NCBI RefSeq assembly: GCF_002285435.1
Contig: NZ_NSBT01000026.1
Span: 1 to 64,000 of the forward strand
DNA length: 64,000 bases
Direction of reading: 5' to 3'
Source of the DNA: Actibacterium ureilyticum
GTDB lineage: Bacteria; Pseudomonadota; Alphaproteobacteria; Rhodobacterales; Rhodobacteraceae
Part shown: in pieces, positions 36,073 to 44,898 of the stretch
Layout: every line of letters begins with the position of its first letter
How positions within the stretch are numbered: the stretch's first letter is position 1
Notes under the pieces: generated by a model
Told to the model about the DNA's origin: nothing
Seen by the model: only the letters and a program-made list of their open reading frames with translations
Databases searched by the model: none
Position numbers and translations under genes: made by a program

Positions 36073-38517
36073 TCACCGCCCGCGCGGCTTGGCGCGCAGG
36101 GTGGGTTCGGCTTGCGTCGGGTCCTCGGGCCAGGGGTGTTTGGGATAGCGCCCGCGCATGTCCTTGCGCACGTCCGCATAGGAGCTGGCCCAGAACCCCG
36201 GCAGGTCCATGGTCGTCTGCACCGGGCGGCGGGCGGGCGACAGCAGCGTGATCTTCAGCGGCAGGCGTTTCGGCCCGATGGTGGGGTGGGTGGTGACGCC
36301 GAACATTTCCTGCAAGCGAACCTGAATTTCCGGCGCGTCGCCGTCATAGTCGATGGCGGCCTTGTGCCCCATGGGCGTGATGAAATGCGCGGGCGCCAGT
36401 TGGTCCAGCCGCTGCTGCGCGTCCCAGTCCAGCATCGCGCGCAGGGCGGGCAGGATGTCGAAGCGTTTCAGATCCTCGGCCGTCTTCACGCCCGCCAGAT
36501 GCGGCAAAAGCCAGTCGTCAAGCGTGGCCATCAGCCCGGCATCGGACATATCGGGCATCTCGGCCCCCTCAGAACGCAGCAACGCGACCCGCGCCCGGAA
36601 CCGGCGTGCGGCGTCCGACCACGGCAGGCCAAGCTCGCGCACGCCGTCCAGCATGGCCCGCGCGATGGCATCAGCCGGGGCGTCTTTCCAGATCTGGTCG
36701 GCCAGCACCAGCGCGCCAAGCCGTTCCTGCCGCCGGGCCAGCACGCGGCGGTCGCGTTTCGACCAGGCGCAGAGGTCGTGCCAGGCGATGCGGTCGCCAT
36801 AAAGCCCGCGCAGCTCACTGTCGCTCAGGGCGGCGGCCAGGCGGATGCGCGCCTCGCGCGTGTCGCCATCCAGATCGGTCGCCACGATCAGCCGCGCCCC
36901 CGCCAGCGGGTCGTCGGCGGCCAGCACCGCGCCCTTGCCGCCCGACAGGACATAGCGCGGATCGTCTCCCGGGCGGCGCAGCCCGATCCGGTCGGGATAG
37001 GCCAGCGCCGCCATCTCGCCCGCGCTCATGGGGTCGGCCGCGCTTTTGGGGGCGGCTTTCGACAGGCGTTTGGCCTCGGCCCTTATACGCTCCAGCGCGC
37101 CACGATCAGCGGTCGCGGGGGGCGTGCCGGTCAGCGCCCGCAGCCGCAGCGCCAGATCGGCGGGCGCACCGCGCAGCGGATCACGCTCGGCCAGCAGGGC
37201 GGCCAGCGGCGCGGCCTGCGCGCCCGCCCGGACCAGCATATGGCCCAGCCGGGGGTGCAGCGGCAGCCGGGCCAGCGCGCGGCCATGATCGGTGATCCGC
37301 CCGTCCGCCAACGCGCCAAGTTGGCCGAGCAGCGCGCGCGCCTCGGCAAAGCTGCCCTCGGGCGGTGGGGTCAGGAACGCCAGATCTTCGGGCGTCGCGC
37401 CCCAGACCGCCAGTTCCAGCGCCAGCCCGGTCAGGTCGGTCGCCGCGATCTCGGGCGGGGGAAAGGCCGCCAGCGCGCCTTCCTCGCCCTTAGTCCACAG
37501 CCGGTAACAGGTGCCCGGCGCCACGCGGCCCGCGCGGCCCCGGCGCTGTTCGGCCTCGGCCTTGGTCACGCGTTCGGTCACCAGCCGCGACATGCCGGAA
37601 TTGGGGTCGAACCGCGCCCGCCGCGCCCGCCCGCAATCGACCACCACGCGAATATCCTGAATGGTCAGCGAGGTTTCGGCGATGGCGGTGGCCAGAACGA
37701 TCTTGCGGCCCGTTTCCGCCGGCTGGATCGCCGCGCGCTGGTCCTTGAACGGCAACGCGCCGTAAAGCGGGCGCAGGTGGCAATCGGGTGGAAGTTTGCC
37801 CTGCAACGCGCTGGCAACGCGGCGAATTTCGCCCTCTCCGGGCAAAAAGACCAGCACGCCGCCCTCGGTCTCGGCGCTCGCGCGGGCGACCAGATCGGCG
37901 GCCGCTTGGATATAGTCGTGAAAGCGCGTGGTGTTGGCGGGCCGGTCCAGCCAGTGCGTTGCGACCGGAAAGGCGCGGCCCTGCGACGTGACGACCGGCG
38001 CGGCCTCCAGCATGGCGGCGACAGGCTCGGCATCCAGCGTGGCCGACATGACCAGCAGGATCAGATCGTCGCGCAGGGCTTGCCGGACCTCCCACGCCAA
38101 TGCCAGCCCCAGATCGGCATTCAAAGATCGTTCGTGGAATTCGTCGAAGATCACGGCGCCCACACCGGGCAGGTCGGGGTCGGATTGCAGCATCCGGGTC
38201 AGAATGCCTTCGGTCACGACCTCGATCCGGGTGGTCTTGCCCACCTTGGCCTCGCCCCGGATGCGATAGCCGACGGTCTGGCCCACCGGCTCGCCCAATG
38301 TCTGGGCCATGCGTTCGGCGGCGGCGCGCGCGGCCAGGCGGCGCGGCTCCAGCATCACGATGCGGCCCTTGGTCAGCCCGGCGCGCAGCATCGCCAGCGG
38401 CACGCGGGTGGTTTTCCCCGCGCCGGGGGGCGCTTGCAGCACCGCACGGCCCCGGTCGCGCAGGGTGTCCAGCAGGGCGGGCAGGGCGTCGTCGATGGGC
38501 AGGGGCGTATCGCTCAT
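36073..38517 (-). CDS. hrpB: ATP-dependent helicase HrpB
   Basis: DEAH-type RNA/DNA helicase, 814 residues. Motif I is APPGAGKTTRVPLAML, motif II IFDEFHERSL, motif III SATLD and motif VI QRRGRAGRVAPG. The C-terminal HrpB domain is complete (LSGGKGAVL, LPVLSPARRPVQTTMDLPGFW-like end: LLSPARRPVQTTMDLPGFW). ATG 38517 gives the standard N-terminus. It is divergent from meaB with about 105 bases between. Role: probably RNA processing; not essential in known species. Confidence 0.94.
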   Translation of the reverse strand: MSDTPLPIDDALPALLDTLRDRGRAVLQAPPGAGKTTRVPLAMLRAGLTKGRIVMLEPRRLAARAAAERMAQTLGEPVGQTVGYRIRGEAKVGKTTRIEVVTEGILTRMLQSDPDLPGVGAVIFDEFHERSLNADLGLALAWEVRQALRDDLILLVMSATLDAEPVAAMLEAAPVVTSQGRAFPVATHWLDRPANTTRFHDYIQAAADLVARASAETEGGVLVFLPGEGEIRRVASALQGKLPPDCHLRPLYGALPFKDQRAAIQPAETGRKIVLATAIAETSLTIQDIRVVVDCGRARRARFDPNSGMSRLVTERVTKAEAEQRRGRAGRVAPGTCYRLWTKGEEGALAAFPPPEIAATDLTGLALELAVWGATPEDLAFLTPPPEGSFAEARALLGQLGALADGRITDHGRALARLPLHPRLGHMLVRAGAQAAPLAALLAERDPLRGAPADLALRLRALTGTPPATADRGALERIRAEAKRLSKAAPKSAADPMSAGEMAALAYPDRIGLRRPGDDPRYVLSGGKGAVLAADDPLAGARLIVATDLDGDTREARIRLAAALSDSELRGLYGDRIAWHDLCAWSKRDRRVLARRQERLGALVLADQIWKDAPADAIARAMLDGVRELGLPWSDAARRFRARVALLRSEGAEMPDMSDAGLMATLDDWLLPHLAGVKTAEDLKRFDILPALRAMLDWDAQQRLDQLAPAHFITPMGHKAAIDYDGDAPEIQVRLQEMFGVTTHPTIGPKRLPLKITLLSPARRPVQTTMDLPGFWASSYADVRKDMRGRYPKHPWPEDPTQAEPTLRAKPRGR

Positions 38518-38622
38518 GGCGCCCTTATGGTCGATCCGCGCCGTCTGGGCCAGAGGGGTGGACAGCGCGCCGCGCACGGGGCAAGACAGCGTGACCCGAA
38601 GCCCAAGCCCCCGGAGCATGCG

Positions 38623-39603
38623 ATGGACATCACAGATCTGGCGACCCGCATCCAGAATGGCGAACGCCGCGCGCTGGCGCGGGCGATCACGCTGGTCGAA
38701 AGCGGCCGGGCCGATCACCGGGCGCAGGCGGTCGAGTTGCTGGAGCAGCTGGCCAAGACCCAGCGTCAGGCGCTGCGCATCGGGCTGTCGGGCACGCCCG
38801 GTGTGGGCAAGTCGACCTTTATCGAGGCGTTCGGCATGATGCTGACCGGGCAGGGGCTGCGCGTGGCGGTGCTGGCGGTGGATCCGTCCAGCGCGCGCTC
38901 GGGCGGGTCGATCCTGGGCGACAAGACGCGGATGGAACGCCTGAGCCGCGATCCGAACGCGTTCATCCGCCCCTCGCCCAGCCAATCGGCGCTGGGCGGC
39001 GTGGCGCGGCGCACCCGCGAATCCATTGCGCTGTGCGAGGCTGCGGGCTTCGACGTGGTGCTGATCGAAACCGTGGGCGTGGGCCAGTCGGAGACCATGG
39101 TGGCCGAGATGTCGGACCTGTTCATCCTGTTGCTGGCGCCCGCCGGCGGGGACGAGCTTCAGGGCGTCAAGCGCGGCATCATGGAGATGGCCGATATCAT
39201 CCTGGTGAACAAGGCCGATGGCGATCTGAAAGCCACCGCCACCCGCACCTGCGCCGATTATGCCGGGGCGCTGCGGCTGCTGCGCAAGCGCCCCTATGAC
39301 CCGCCGGAATTCCCCAAGGCGATGACCGTTTCCGCGGTCGAGGAACACGGCCTGGCCGAGGCCTGGGCCGAGATGCGCGCGCTGTCGGACTGGCGGCGGG
39401 AACAGGGGCATTTCGATGCCCGCCGCGCCGAACAGGCCCGCCACTGGTTCGAGGAAGAGGTCCGGCAGGGCCTGCTGGCGCGCCTGCATCAGGACCCTCA
39501 GACCCGCGCGCAGATGCGCGCCCTGGGCGAAGGCGTCGCGCGAGGCGAGGTCAGCATCGGCGCCGCCACCCGCGATATCCTGGTGGCGCTGGGCGCGGCC
39601 TAG
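38623..39603 (+). CDS. meaB: methylmalonyl-CoA mutase-associated GTPase MeaB (ArgK family)
   Basis: P-loop GTPase, 326 residues, that protects and reloads B12-dependent methylmalonyl-CoA mutase. The P-loop is GLSGTPGVGKSTF (about residues 54-66); DPSSARSGGSILGDKTRM, ETVGVGQSE and NKADGD (G4) are present. ATG 38623 has CGGAG upstream. The mutase gene is not in the window. Downstream lies a repeat array before the YrbL-like gene. Confidence 0.95.
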   Translation: MDITDLATRIQNGERRALARAITLVESGRADHRAQAVELLEQLAKTQRQALRIGLSGTPGVGKSTFIEAFGMMLTGQGLRVAVLAVDPSSARSGGSILGDKTRMERLSRDPNAFIRPSPSQSALGGVARRTRESIALCEAAGFDVVLIETVGVGQSETMVAEMSDLFILLLAPAGGDELQGVKRGIMEMADIILVNKADGDLKATATRTCADYAGALRLLRKRPYDPPEFPKAMTVSAVEEHGLAEAWAEMRALSDWRREQGHFDARRAEQARHWFEEEVRQGLLARLHQDPQTRAQMRALGEGVARGEVSIGAATRDILVALGAA

Positions 39604-39607
39604 CTAC

Positions 39608-39753
39608 ACATCCCACAACCGGTTCGCACAGGGCATCCGACATCTGTCGGATGGTCCGTTCCGCATGCCGTGGGGCATCCGACATGTGATCGATGCGTGA
39701 CTTGCAAACCGGGGCGCGGCATCCCACACTTGTCATATAACCGTTACATGACA
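39608..39753. promoter_or_regulatory. four-copy repeat array and dyads upstream of the YrbL-like gene
   Basis: Four copies of (A/G)CATCC(C/G)ACA start at 39608, 39633, 39675 and 39719. The second copy is part of a dyad with 9-base arms CATCCGACA and TGTCGGATG. TGTCAT (39731-39736) and ATGACA (39748-39753) form another dyad. Spacing of the last three is 42 and 44 bases, close to four helical turns. It looks like a multi-site operator. Confidence 0.55.
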
Positions 39754-39790
39754 TAATGCGTTCCCAGCATCGCAAGCGGAGTAGGCCGGT

Positions 39791-40546
39791 TTGCAGGAAG
39801 ACACGATCACCTTGAACCCAAGTGACGTCATCGCCGAAGGCGGCGAGCGGATGGTCTTTGCCCACCCCGATCACCCGTTCCGCCTGATCAAGGTCGTCAA
39901 GCCGCGCCACACGGAAGAATTCAACCGCTGGACCTTCGGGCATCTGACGCAGCGCTATATCCCCTCGGCCCGGTGGCGGCCGACGGTCAAGCAATATGAC
40001 GAATATCGCCGCCTGATGCTGGGCCGGCTGTTCGACGTGAATTTCAACCTGCCGATCTCGCACCTGTATGGGTTTGTGAAAACCAACCTGGGCGTGGGCT
40101 GCATCACGGAACGCGTGACCGATGCCGATGGCAACAACGCGCCCACGCTGCAAAAGCTGGTGCGGTCGGGCCGGTTCACCGATGACGATCTGCAACGGCT
40201 GAACCGCTTTGTCGAAGAGCTTTACGATGTCAGCGTCTGCGTGGGCGATGTGGGGCCGGCGAATTTCGTCTATGGCCACCGCCATATCGGCCCGTCGAAC
40301 GCGCGGTCCGAGCCCAGCTGGGTGCTGGTCGACGGGTTCGGCGACCGCTTCGCGATCACCATCCGGTCGGTGTCGCGCCGGGTGCGGACCATGGGGCTGG
40401 ACGATTGCTTCAAGCGCAGCAAGAAGGTCGCGGGGCTGGAATGGGTGCCGGCACAGCGCCGCTATCGGATCACCGCGCGCAAGCCCGCGCGGCGGGGCGT
40501 AAATTCCTCGCACGAATCCCTTGACGCCCTGAATGTTTCGCCTTAA
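39791..40546 (+). CDS. YrbL-like (PhoP regulatory network) protein
   Basis: A 251-residue protein resembling the YrbL/PhoP-reg family, which has a divergent protein-kinase-like fold. Matching regions: GGERMVFAHPDHPFRLIKVVKP near the N-terminus, VGCITERVTDADGNNAPTL, a VGDVGPANFVYG segment in the position of a catalytic loop, and WVLVDGFGDR as a metal loop. The start is TTG 39791, with GGAG nine bases upstream. In enteric bacteria yrbL is PhoP-controlled; here the upstream repeat array suggests another regulator. Function unknown. Confidence 0.82.
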   Translation: MQEDTITLNPSDVIAEGGERMVFAHPDHPFRLIKVVKPRHTEEFNRWTFGHLTQRYIPSARWRPTVKQYDEYRRLMLGRLFDVNFNLPISHLYGFVKTNLGVGCITERVTDADGNNAPTLQKLVRSGRFTDDDLQRLNRFVEELYDVSVCVGDVGPANFVYGHRHIGPSNARSEPSWVLVDGFGDRFAITIRSVSRRVRTMGLDDCFKRSKKVAGLEWVPAQRRYRITARKPARRGVNSSHESLDALNVSP

Positions 40547-40616
40547 TCACGCCCAACGGAATTCGGGGCGCTGCGCTTGCGGCGCCTGATCTATTATCGA
40601 GACAAGGAAAAGACCC

Positions 40617-40901
40617 ATGTCGCGCGTTTGCGAACTGACCGGAAAAGGCCCGATGGTTGGCAACAATGTCAGCCATGCCAACAACAAGACCAAGCGCCGG
40701 TTTCTGCCGAACCTGAACGATGTGACGCTGCTGTCGGATGCGCTTGGACAGTCGTTCAAGCTGCGCATTTCCGCATCGGCGTTGCGCACGGTGGATCACC
40801 GCGGCGGTCTGGACGCGTTCCTGGCGAAAGCCAAGGACAGCGACCTGTCGCCCAAGGCGCTGAAGATCAAGAAGGACATCGCAAAGGCCGCCGCGGCCTG
40901 A
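40617..40901 (+). CDS. rpmB: 50S ribosomal protein L28
   Basis: Large-subunit ribosomal protein, 94 residues. [28 protein letters not shown] at the start and LKLRISA-type [21 protein letters not shown] in the middle are diagnostic. AAGGAAAAG precedes the ATG. A strong terminator follows. It is close to the YrbL-like gene but has its own upstream space of about 70 bases. Confidence 0.97.
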   Translation: MSRVCELTGKGPMVGNNVSHANNKTKRRFLPNLNDVTLLSDALGQSFKLRISASALRTVDHRGGLDAFLAKAKDSDLSPKALKIKKDIAKAAAA

Positions 40902-40927
40902 GCCCTTTTGATCAGACACAGTGATTG

Positions 40928-40960
40928 ACGCCCGGCTGACCCTGTCCGCCGGGCGTTTTT
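40928..40960 (+). terminator. Rho-independent terminator after rpmB
   Basis: ACGCCCGGC and GCCGGGCGT form a perfect 9-bp stem around an 11-base loop, followed by TTTTT. Confidence 0.9.
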
Positions 40961-41060
40961 CTGTGCGCGAACCCCGTCCCGCGCGCCCGATCCGCCTTTT
41001 GTCAGATGGCGCGGCGCGGCGCAGGCCCTAGGGTGGGGCGGCAAAAATGAAGGAGCGGTG

Positions 41061-41624
41061 ATGTCATTTCGGATTCGGATCGTGGGGTTTGTCGTCGGGC
41101 TGGCGGTTTGCCTGACGCTTGTGCTGGCCCTGTTGGAACTTGCCGTGACCGGCGACGCGATGGAGCCGGGCGAGCTGTTGACCGATTTCGTCGAGATGCT
41201 GGTGATGGCGCTGGCCATCGTGATCGGGGTTTTCGGGCTCGACCGTCTGCGCACGCTCGAGGGCGAGGCCGAGGTGCTGAAGGCCAAGCTGGACGATGCC
41301 GCCCGGGCCGGGGCGGACTGGCGGCGTCAAAGCGCCCATTTCGCGCGCGGCCTGTCGGCGGCGGTGGCGCAGAAATTCGACGACTGGGGCCTGACCGAGG
41401 CCGAGGCGGACATCGCCGGGATGATCCTGAAAGGGGCGTCGCTGAAGGAAATCGCGCAGGTGCGCCAGACCTCGCAGGCGACCATCCGTCAGCAGGCGCA
41501 GGCGATCTATCGCAAATCCGGGCTGGCCAACCGGTCGGAACTGGCGGCCTATTTCCTGCAAGACGTTTTCGACATGGCCGCCGCCCGCAGTGCCGCACAG
41601 CACGAACAGTCGCCCAAGCACTAG
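41061..41624 (+). CDS. membrane-anchored LuxR-type HTH protein
   Basis: A 187-residue protein. The N-terminal 60 residues hold two membrane helices (VGFVVGLAVCLTLVLALLEL and MLVMALAIVIGVFGL); a short coiled-coil-like linker (LEGEAEVLKAKLDDAARAG) leads to a C-terminal LuxR/GerE helix-turn-helix (LTEAEADIAGMILKGASLKEIAQVRQTS then QATIRQQAQAIYRKSGLANRSEL). This would put the DNA-binding domain at the cytoplasmic face of the membrane. ATG 41061 has AAGGAG upstream. The signal sensed is unknown. Confidence 0.82.
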   Translation: MSFRIRIVGFVVGLAVCLTLVLALLELAVTGDAMEPGELLTDFVEMLVMALAIVIGVFGLDRLRTLEGEAEVLKAKLDDAARAGADWRRQSAHFARGLSAAVAQKFDDWGLTEAEADIAGMILKGASLKEIAQVRQTSQATIRQQAQAIYRKSGLANRSELAAYFLQDVFDMAAARSAAQHEQSPKH

Positions 41625-41682
41625 CCTTTCGCGCCGCGCTGGTATCTGATGCCCCGCAGACCGGACAGGCAGGGGGGGCATC

Positions 41683-42138
41683 ATGACGGCATTCGAACCA
41701 CGGTTCGCAGGCTATGCGCAACGGGTGCGGGACAGTTTCGACCGGCAACCGGCGATGGCGACATTGGGCGTGTCGATCACCGATCTTGCGCCGGGGCGGA
41801 TCACGCTGGAGATGCCCTTTCACGTCGATTTCACCCAGCAGCACGGGTTCGTGCATACGGGGATCGTGACCACCGCGCTGGACAGCGCCTGCGGCTATGC
41901 GGCGTTTTCGCTGATGGCCGAGGATGCCGCAGTGCTGACGGTCGAGCTGAAGACCAGCCTGATGGCGCCCGCCGATGGCGATCATTTCCTGTTCCGGGCC
42001 GAGGTTCTGAAACCCGGCCGCACGCTGAGCTTTGCCGAAGCGACGGCCTTTGCCCTGAAAGACGGTGCCGAGCGGCCCGTCGCGCGGATGACCGCCACGC
42101 TGATGGCGGTGACGGGGCGGGCCGATATCCGGGGATAG
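41683..42138 (+). CDS. PaaI-type hotdog thioesterase
   Basis: A 151-residue hotdog-fold protein of the PaaI family. The catalytic-region signature is QQHGFVHTGIVTTALDSACGYAAF, with TVELKTSLMAPADG following. Such enzymes hydrolyse aryl- or acyl-CoA thioesters. It is preceded by a GGGGGG run before the ATG. No phenylacetate genes are near, so the substrate is undefined. Confidence 0.9.
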   Translation: MTAFEPRFAGYAQRVRDSFDRQPAMATLGVSITDLAPGRITLEMPFHVDFTQQHGFVHTGIVTTALDSACGYAAFSLMAEDAAVLTVELKTSLMAPADGDHFLFRAEVLKPGRTLSFAEATAFALKDGAERPVARMTATLMAVTGRADIRG

Positions 42139-42198
42139 GCGGTTGCTGCCTTTTGTCGCTTGGCAAGCCCGGGCCGGGCGGTCTATCAAACCCACCTG

Positions 42199-42546
42199 AT
42201 GGATCGGTTGCGCCCTCATATCGCCCTGACGCTGGCCCTGATGCTGGCGCTGACATCGCTGTCGCTGGCGGTGGCGCGCGGTCAGGCGACGCCTGCGGGC
42301 ACCATCGCGCTGTGTTCCGGTGCGGGCATGCAGATGCTGTATGTCGATGCCGATGGCAACCCGACCGGCCCGCCGCATGTCTGCCCCGACGGGGTGGCGG
42401 CGCTGGCGCTGGTGGATATGGAGCCGTCGGCACAGGCGCTGCGCCGGGTCCGGGATGGCGAGACCTTGCGCATTCCGCGCGACATTGCGGCGGTGGCCCA
42501 ACCGGTCGTCCCCGCCCAGGCGCGGGGCCCTCCACCGGTGATCTGA
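42199..42546 (+). CDS. small exported protein next to a copper chaperone (DUF2946-like)
   Basis: A 115-residue protein with an N-terminal signal or anchor (ALTLALMLALTSLSLAVARG). The mature part has two cysteines (IALCSGAGMQM and PPHVCPDGV) in a pattern seen in small copper-associated DUF2946-like proteins, and a proline-rich end. It lies 41 bases before a PCu(A)C chaperone gene in the same direction. A role in copper handling is inferred from this pairing. ATG 42199 is chosen as it begins the hydrophobic leader; its ribosome site is weak. Confidence 0.65.
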   Translation: MDRLRPHIALTLALMLALTSLSLAVARGQATPAGTIALCSGAGMQMLYVDADGNPTGPPHVCPDGVAALALVDMEPSAQALRRVRDGETLRIPRDIAAVAQPVVPAQARGPPPVI

Positions 42547-42587
42547 GTTTCCGAAAACCAACTTGGATCCCCACGCAGGAGTGCGAA

Positions 42588-43079
42588 ATGTTTCTGAAAT
42601 CAACGCTTTGCGCGGTTGCCGCAACCGCCGCCATGACGCTGCCCGTTTTCGCGGGCGATATCACCATCGACGATGCCTATGCCCGTGTTTCGACCATGAT
42701 GGCGAAATCCGGCGCGGCCTTCATGGTGATCCACAACGCCGCCGATGCCGATGACAGGCTGGTCGGCGCAAGTTCGGATGTGGCCGCCAAGGTCGAGCTG
42801 CACACCCACAAGGAAAACGATCAGGGCGTGATGCAGATGATCCGGGTCGACGAAGGCTTCGCCATCCCCGCCGGGGGCACTCATGCGCTGGCGCGCGGGG
42901 GCGATCACGTGATGTTTCTGGGCCTGAACCGGCCGCTGAAACATGGCGATGTGGTGGACGTCACGCTGACCTTCGAACAGGCGGGCGAGATGACGGTCGC
43001 CATCCCCGTCGATCTGGAGCGCAAGCCGATGCATGGCGGCATGAACCATGGCCAGCCCAAGATGCAGATGAGCAACTGA
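42588..43079 (+). CDS. periplasmic copper chaperone PCu(A)C
   Basis: A 163-residue protein with a signal peptide (FLKSTLCAVAATAAMTLPVFA). It binds Cu(I) and helps load the CuA site of cytochrome oxidase subunit II. The copper ligands are visible as ELHTHKENDQGVMQMI and GGDHVMFLGL, plus a His/Met-rich tail (PMHGGMNHGQPKMQM) that can bind further copper. AGGAG is upstream. It links to the cox cluster in function though 29 kb away. Confidence 0.93.
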   Translation: MFLKSTLCAVAATAAMTLPVFAGDITIDDAYARVSTMMAKSGAAFMVIHNAADADDRLVGASSDVAAKVELHTHKENDQGVMQMIRVDEGFAIPAGGTHALARGGDHVMFLGLNRPLKHGDVVDVTLTFEQAGEMTVAIPVDLERKPMHGGMNHGQPKMQMSN

Positions 43080-43086
43080 TCCTGGC

Positions 43087-43114
43087 GGATCCCGCGCCGG
43101 TGGGGGCGGGATCC
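43087..43114. terminator. hairpin between convergent genes
   Basis: GGATCCCGC (43087-43095) and GCGGGATCC (43106-43114) form a perfect 9-bp stem between the copper chaperone and sirtuin stops. There is no T tract. Confidence 0.5.
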
Positions 43115-43804
43115 CTAGGCCAGCATCTGCGCGACCCAGGCGGGCACGATTTCGGTCGCCGGGCCGGTGCGGACCTCTTCGAAATCATGGGCGCCGATGG
43201 ACGGCTCCAGGTTCAGCTCCAGCGTTTGCGCGCCCGCCCGCGCGGCATCCTGGACGAAAGCCGCGGCGGGATAGACATTGCCCGAGGTGCCGATCGATAC
43301 GAACAGATCGGCGGCGCGCAGTTCGTCCCAGATCGCCTCCATCCCATAGGGATATTCGCCGAACCAGACGATATCGGGCCGCGTGGCCGGGGCGGCGCAG
43401 GCCGGGCAGGGATCGGCGGGCGCCATGACCGCCGGCGCGTCCCAACGATGCCCGCAGGCGGCACAAAGCGCCCGCGTCAGCTGCCCGTGCATATGCCAGA
43501 CATGGCTGGAGCCCGCCCGTTCGTGCAGATCATCGACATTCTGCGTCACGATCAGCACGGGCCCGTCGAAGTCGCGTTCCAGCCTGGCCAGCGCGTGATG
43601 GGCGGCGTTCGGCGTCGCCTCGACACAGTTCTTGCGGCGGGCGTTATAGAATTCGTGGACCAGCGCGGGGTTGCGCGCGAATCCCTCGGGCGTCGCGACC
43701 TCCTCCAGGTCGTATCTGGTCCATAGCCCGTCCTTGTCGCGGAACGTGCCCAGCCCGCTTTCGGCGGACACGCCCGCCCCGGTCAGAATTACGATCTTGG
43801 TCAT
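43115..43804 (-). CDS. NAD-dependent protein deacylase (sirtuin, CobB class)
   Basis: A 229-residue Sir2 enzyme. The NAD site is GAGVSAESGLGTFRDKDGLW; TQNVDDLHERAG and the base HMHG follow. A zinc ribbon CAACGHRW...CPAC is present. The Tyr/Arg pair in EFYNARRK is the feature that lets class III sirtuins remove succinyl and other acidic acyl groups. It is divergent from an LMW phosphatase gene, with about 40 bases between starts. Confidence 0.94.
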   Translation of the reverse strand: MTKIVILTGAGVSAESGLGTFRDKDGLWTRYDLEEVATPEGFARNPALVHEFYNARRKNCVEATPNAAHHALARLERDFDGPVLIVTQNVDDLHERAGSSHVWHMHGQLTRALCAACGHRWDAPAVMAPADPCPACAAPATRPDIVWFGEYPYGMEAIWDELRAADLFVSIGTSGNVYPAAAFVQDAARAGAQTLELNLEPSIGAHDFEEVRTGPATEIVPAWVAQMLA

Positions 43805-43846
43805 GCGCGGCTCCTTGCGCTATCACTTTGACCAATGGAGGAGCCG

Positions 43847-44302
43847 ATGACCACCCGCATCCTGTTTGTCTGTCTGGGCAATATCTGCCGCTCGCCCACC
43901 GCGCACGGCGTTTTCGAAGCCATCGCAGCGGCCGAGGGGCTGGACGTGCATGTCGAAAGCGCGGGCACCGGTGGCTGGCATGTGGGCGATCCGCCCGATG
44001 CGCGCGCCACGACCGAGGCTGCGCAGCGCGGCTATGACCTGAGCCATCTGCGCGCGCAGCAGGTCACGGGCGCCGATTTCGCGCGGTTCGATCTGATCGT
44101 GGCGATGGATCATGCCAATGTCGCGGCGCTGGAACGGATGCGCCCGATGGACAGCGAAACGCCTGTGGCGCTGTTCCTCAGCTATGCCGACAGCGCGCGC
44201 GACGAGGTGCCCGACCCTTATTACGAGGGCGGGTTCGACCTGGTTCTGGACCTGATCGAGGGGGCGAGCCGCGGGCTGGCACGCAGCCTGCGGCCGCGCT
44301 GA
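43847..44302 (+). CDS. low molecular weight protein-tyrosine phosphatase
   Basis: A 151-residue phosphatase. The P-loop is VCLGNICRSP (Cys9, Arg15), and the catalytic aspartate is in EVPDPYYEGG. ATG 43847 follows a GGAGGAG site; ATG 43835 lies upstream but overlaps that site. Such enzymes often act on exopolysaccharide tyrosine kinases; none is in the window. It converges on a small secreted protein gene. Confidence 0.95.
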   Translation: MTTRILFVCLGNICRSPTAHGVFEAIAAAEGLDVHVESAGTGGWHVGDPPDARATTEAAQRGYDLSHLRAQQVTGADFARFDLIVAMDHANVAALERMRPMDSETPVALFLSYADSARDEVPDPYYEGGFDLVLDLIEGASRGLARSLRPR

Positions 44303-44305
44303 GCC

Positions 44306-44605
44306 TTAGCGGCAGAAGGTTTCCGCGGTGGCGCCGAACTGCTTGTAGCGCTTCCAGAACGCCTCGTGGCTGCTGCGGTCCGACTGGCGGATCACCTGTG
44401 CCTGATGCGGGTCGCGGAAGAATTTCGCCGCCAGCCGCTGATCCGAGCCCGAAAGCGTCAGGTTCGCGGCCTCTTGGATACAGCCGCACAGGCTGCGCGA
44501 CACGGCCTTGCGGTCCGACCGCAGACAGGCCTTTTCGATGGTGCCGCCAAAGCTGGCGGGGGCGGTCGTGCCCGCGATCAGCGCTGCCAGAATAAGATGT
44601 TTCAT
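44306..44605 (-). CDS. small secreted cysteine-containing protein
   Basis: A 99-residue protein with a signal peptide (KHLILAALIAGTTAPASFG). The mature chain has a cysteine pattern KACLRSDRKAVSRSLCGCIQEAAN and a C-terminal TFCR, likely two disulfides, and a helical middle. The type is conserved in Rhodobacterales but of unknown function. It sits convergent to the phosphatase gene, three bases apart. Confidence 0.8.
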   Translation of the reverse strand: MKHLILAALIAGTTAPASFGGTIEKACLRSDRKAVSRSLCGCIQEAANLTLSGSDQRLAAKFFRDPHQAQVIRQSDRSSHEAFWKRYKQFGATAETFCR

Positions 44606-44898
44606 GCCCTTGCCTCTTCTTTGCGCGGGCGGCCCCGGTTGGCCCGGCGTCCTGCCCAGTGCGGGGATTATGCCACGCGATCTTAAAATTTCAATAATCT
44701 CGACGGTGCCGCGTCAAAACGTGACGCGCGGGCCTTTGGGGTGAAACAATCGCCCCGGGCGCGCAAAACTTTCGCAGATGCAGAAAATCCCGGCCCATGT
44801 CGCAGGATTTCTTTTCCTTTCGGGGGTGGTTTGCATTACACTTGGCCCGGTGTCGGTCAATTGCGGCCGGTGCGGTTCGATCTTTCAAAAGCACCTGT

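Noticed and set aside
35227-38622. Extension of meaB upstream to give a 1458-codon frame
   Set aside because: It is antisense to waaA and hrpB; meaB has its own ribosome site at 38623 and normal length.
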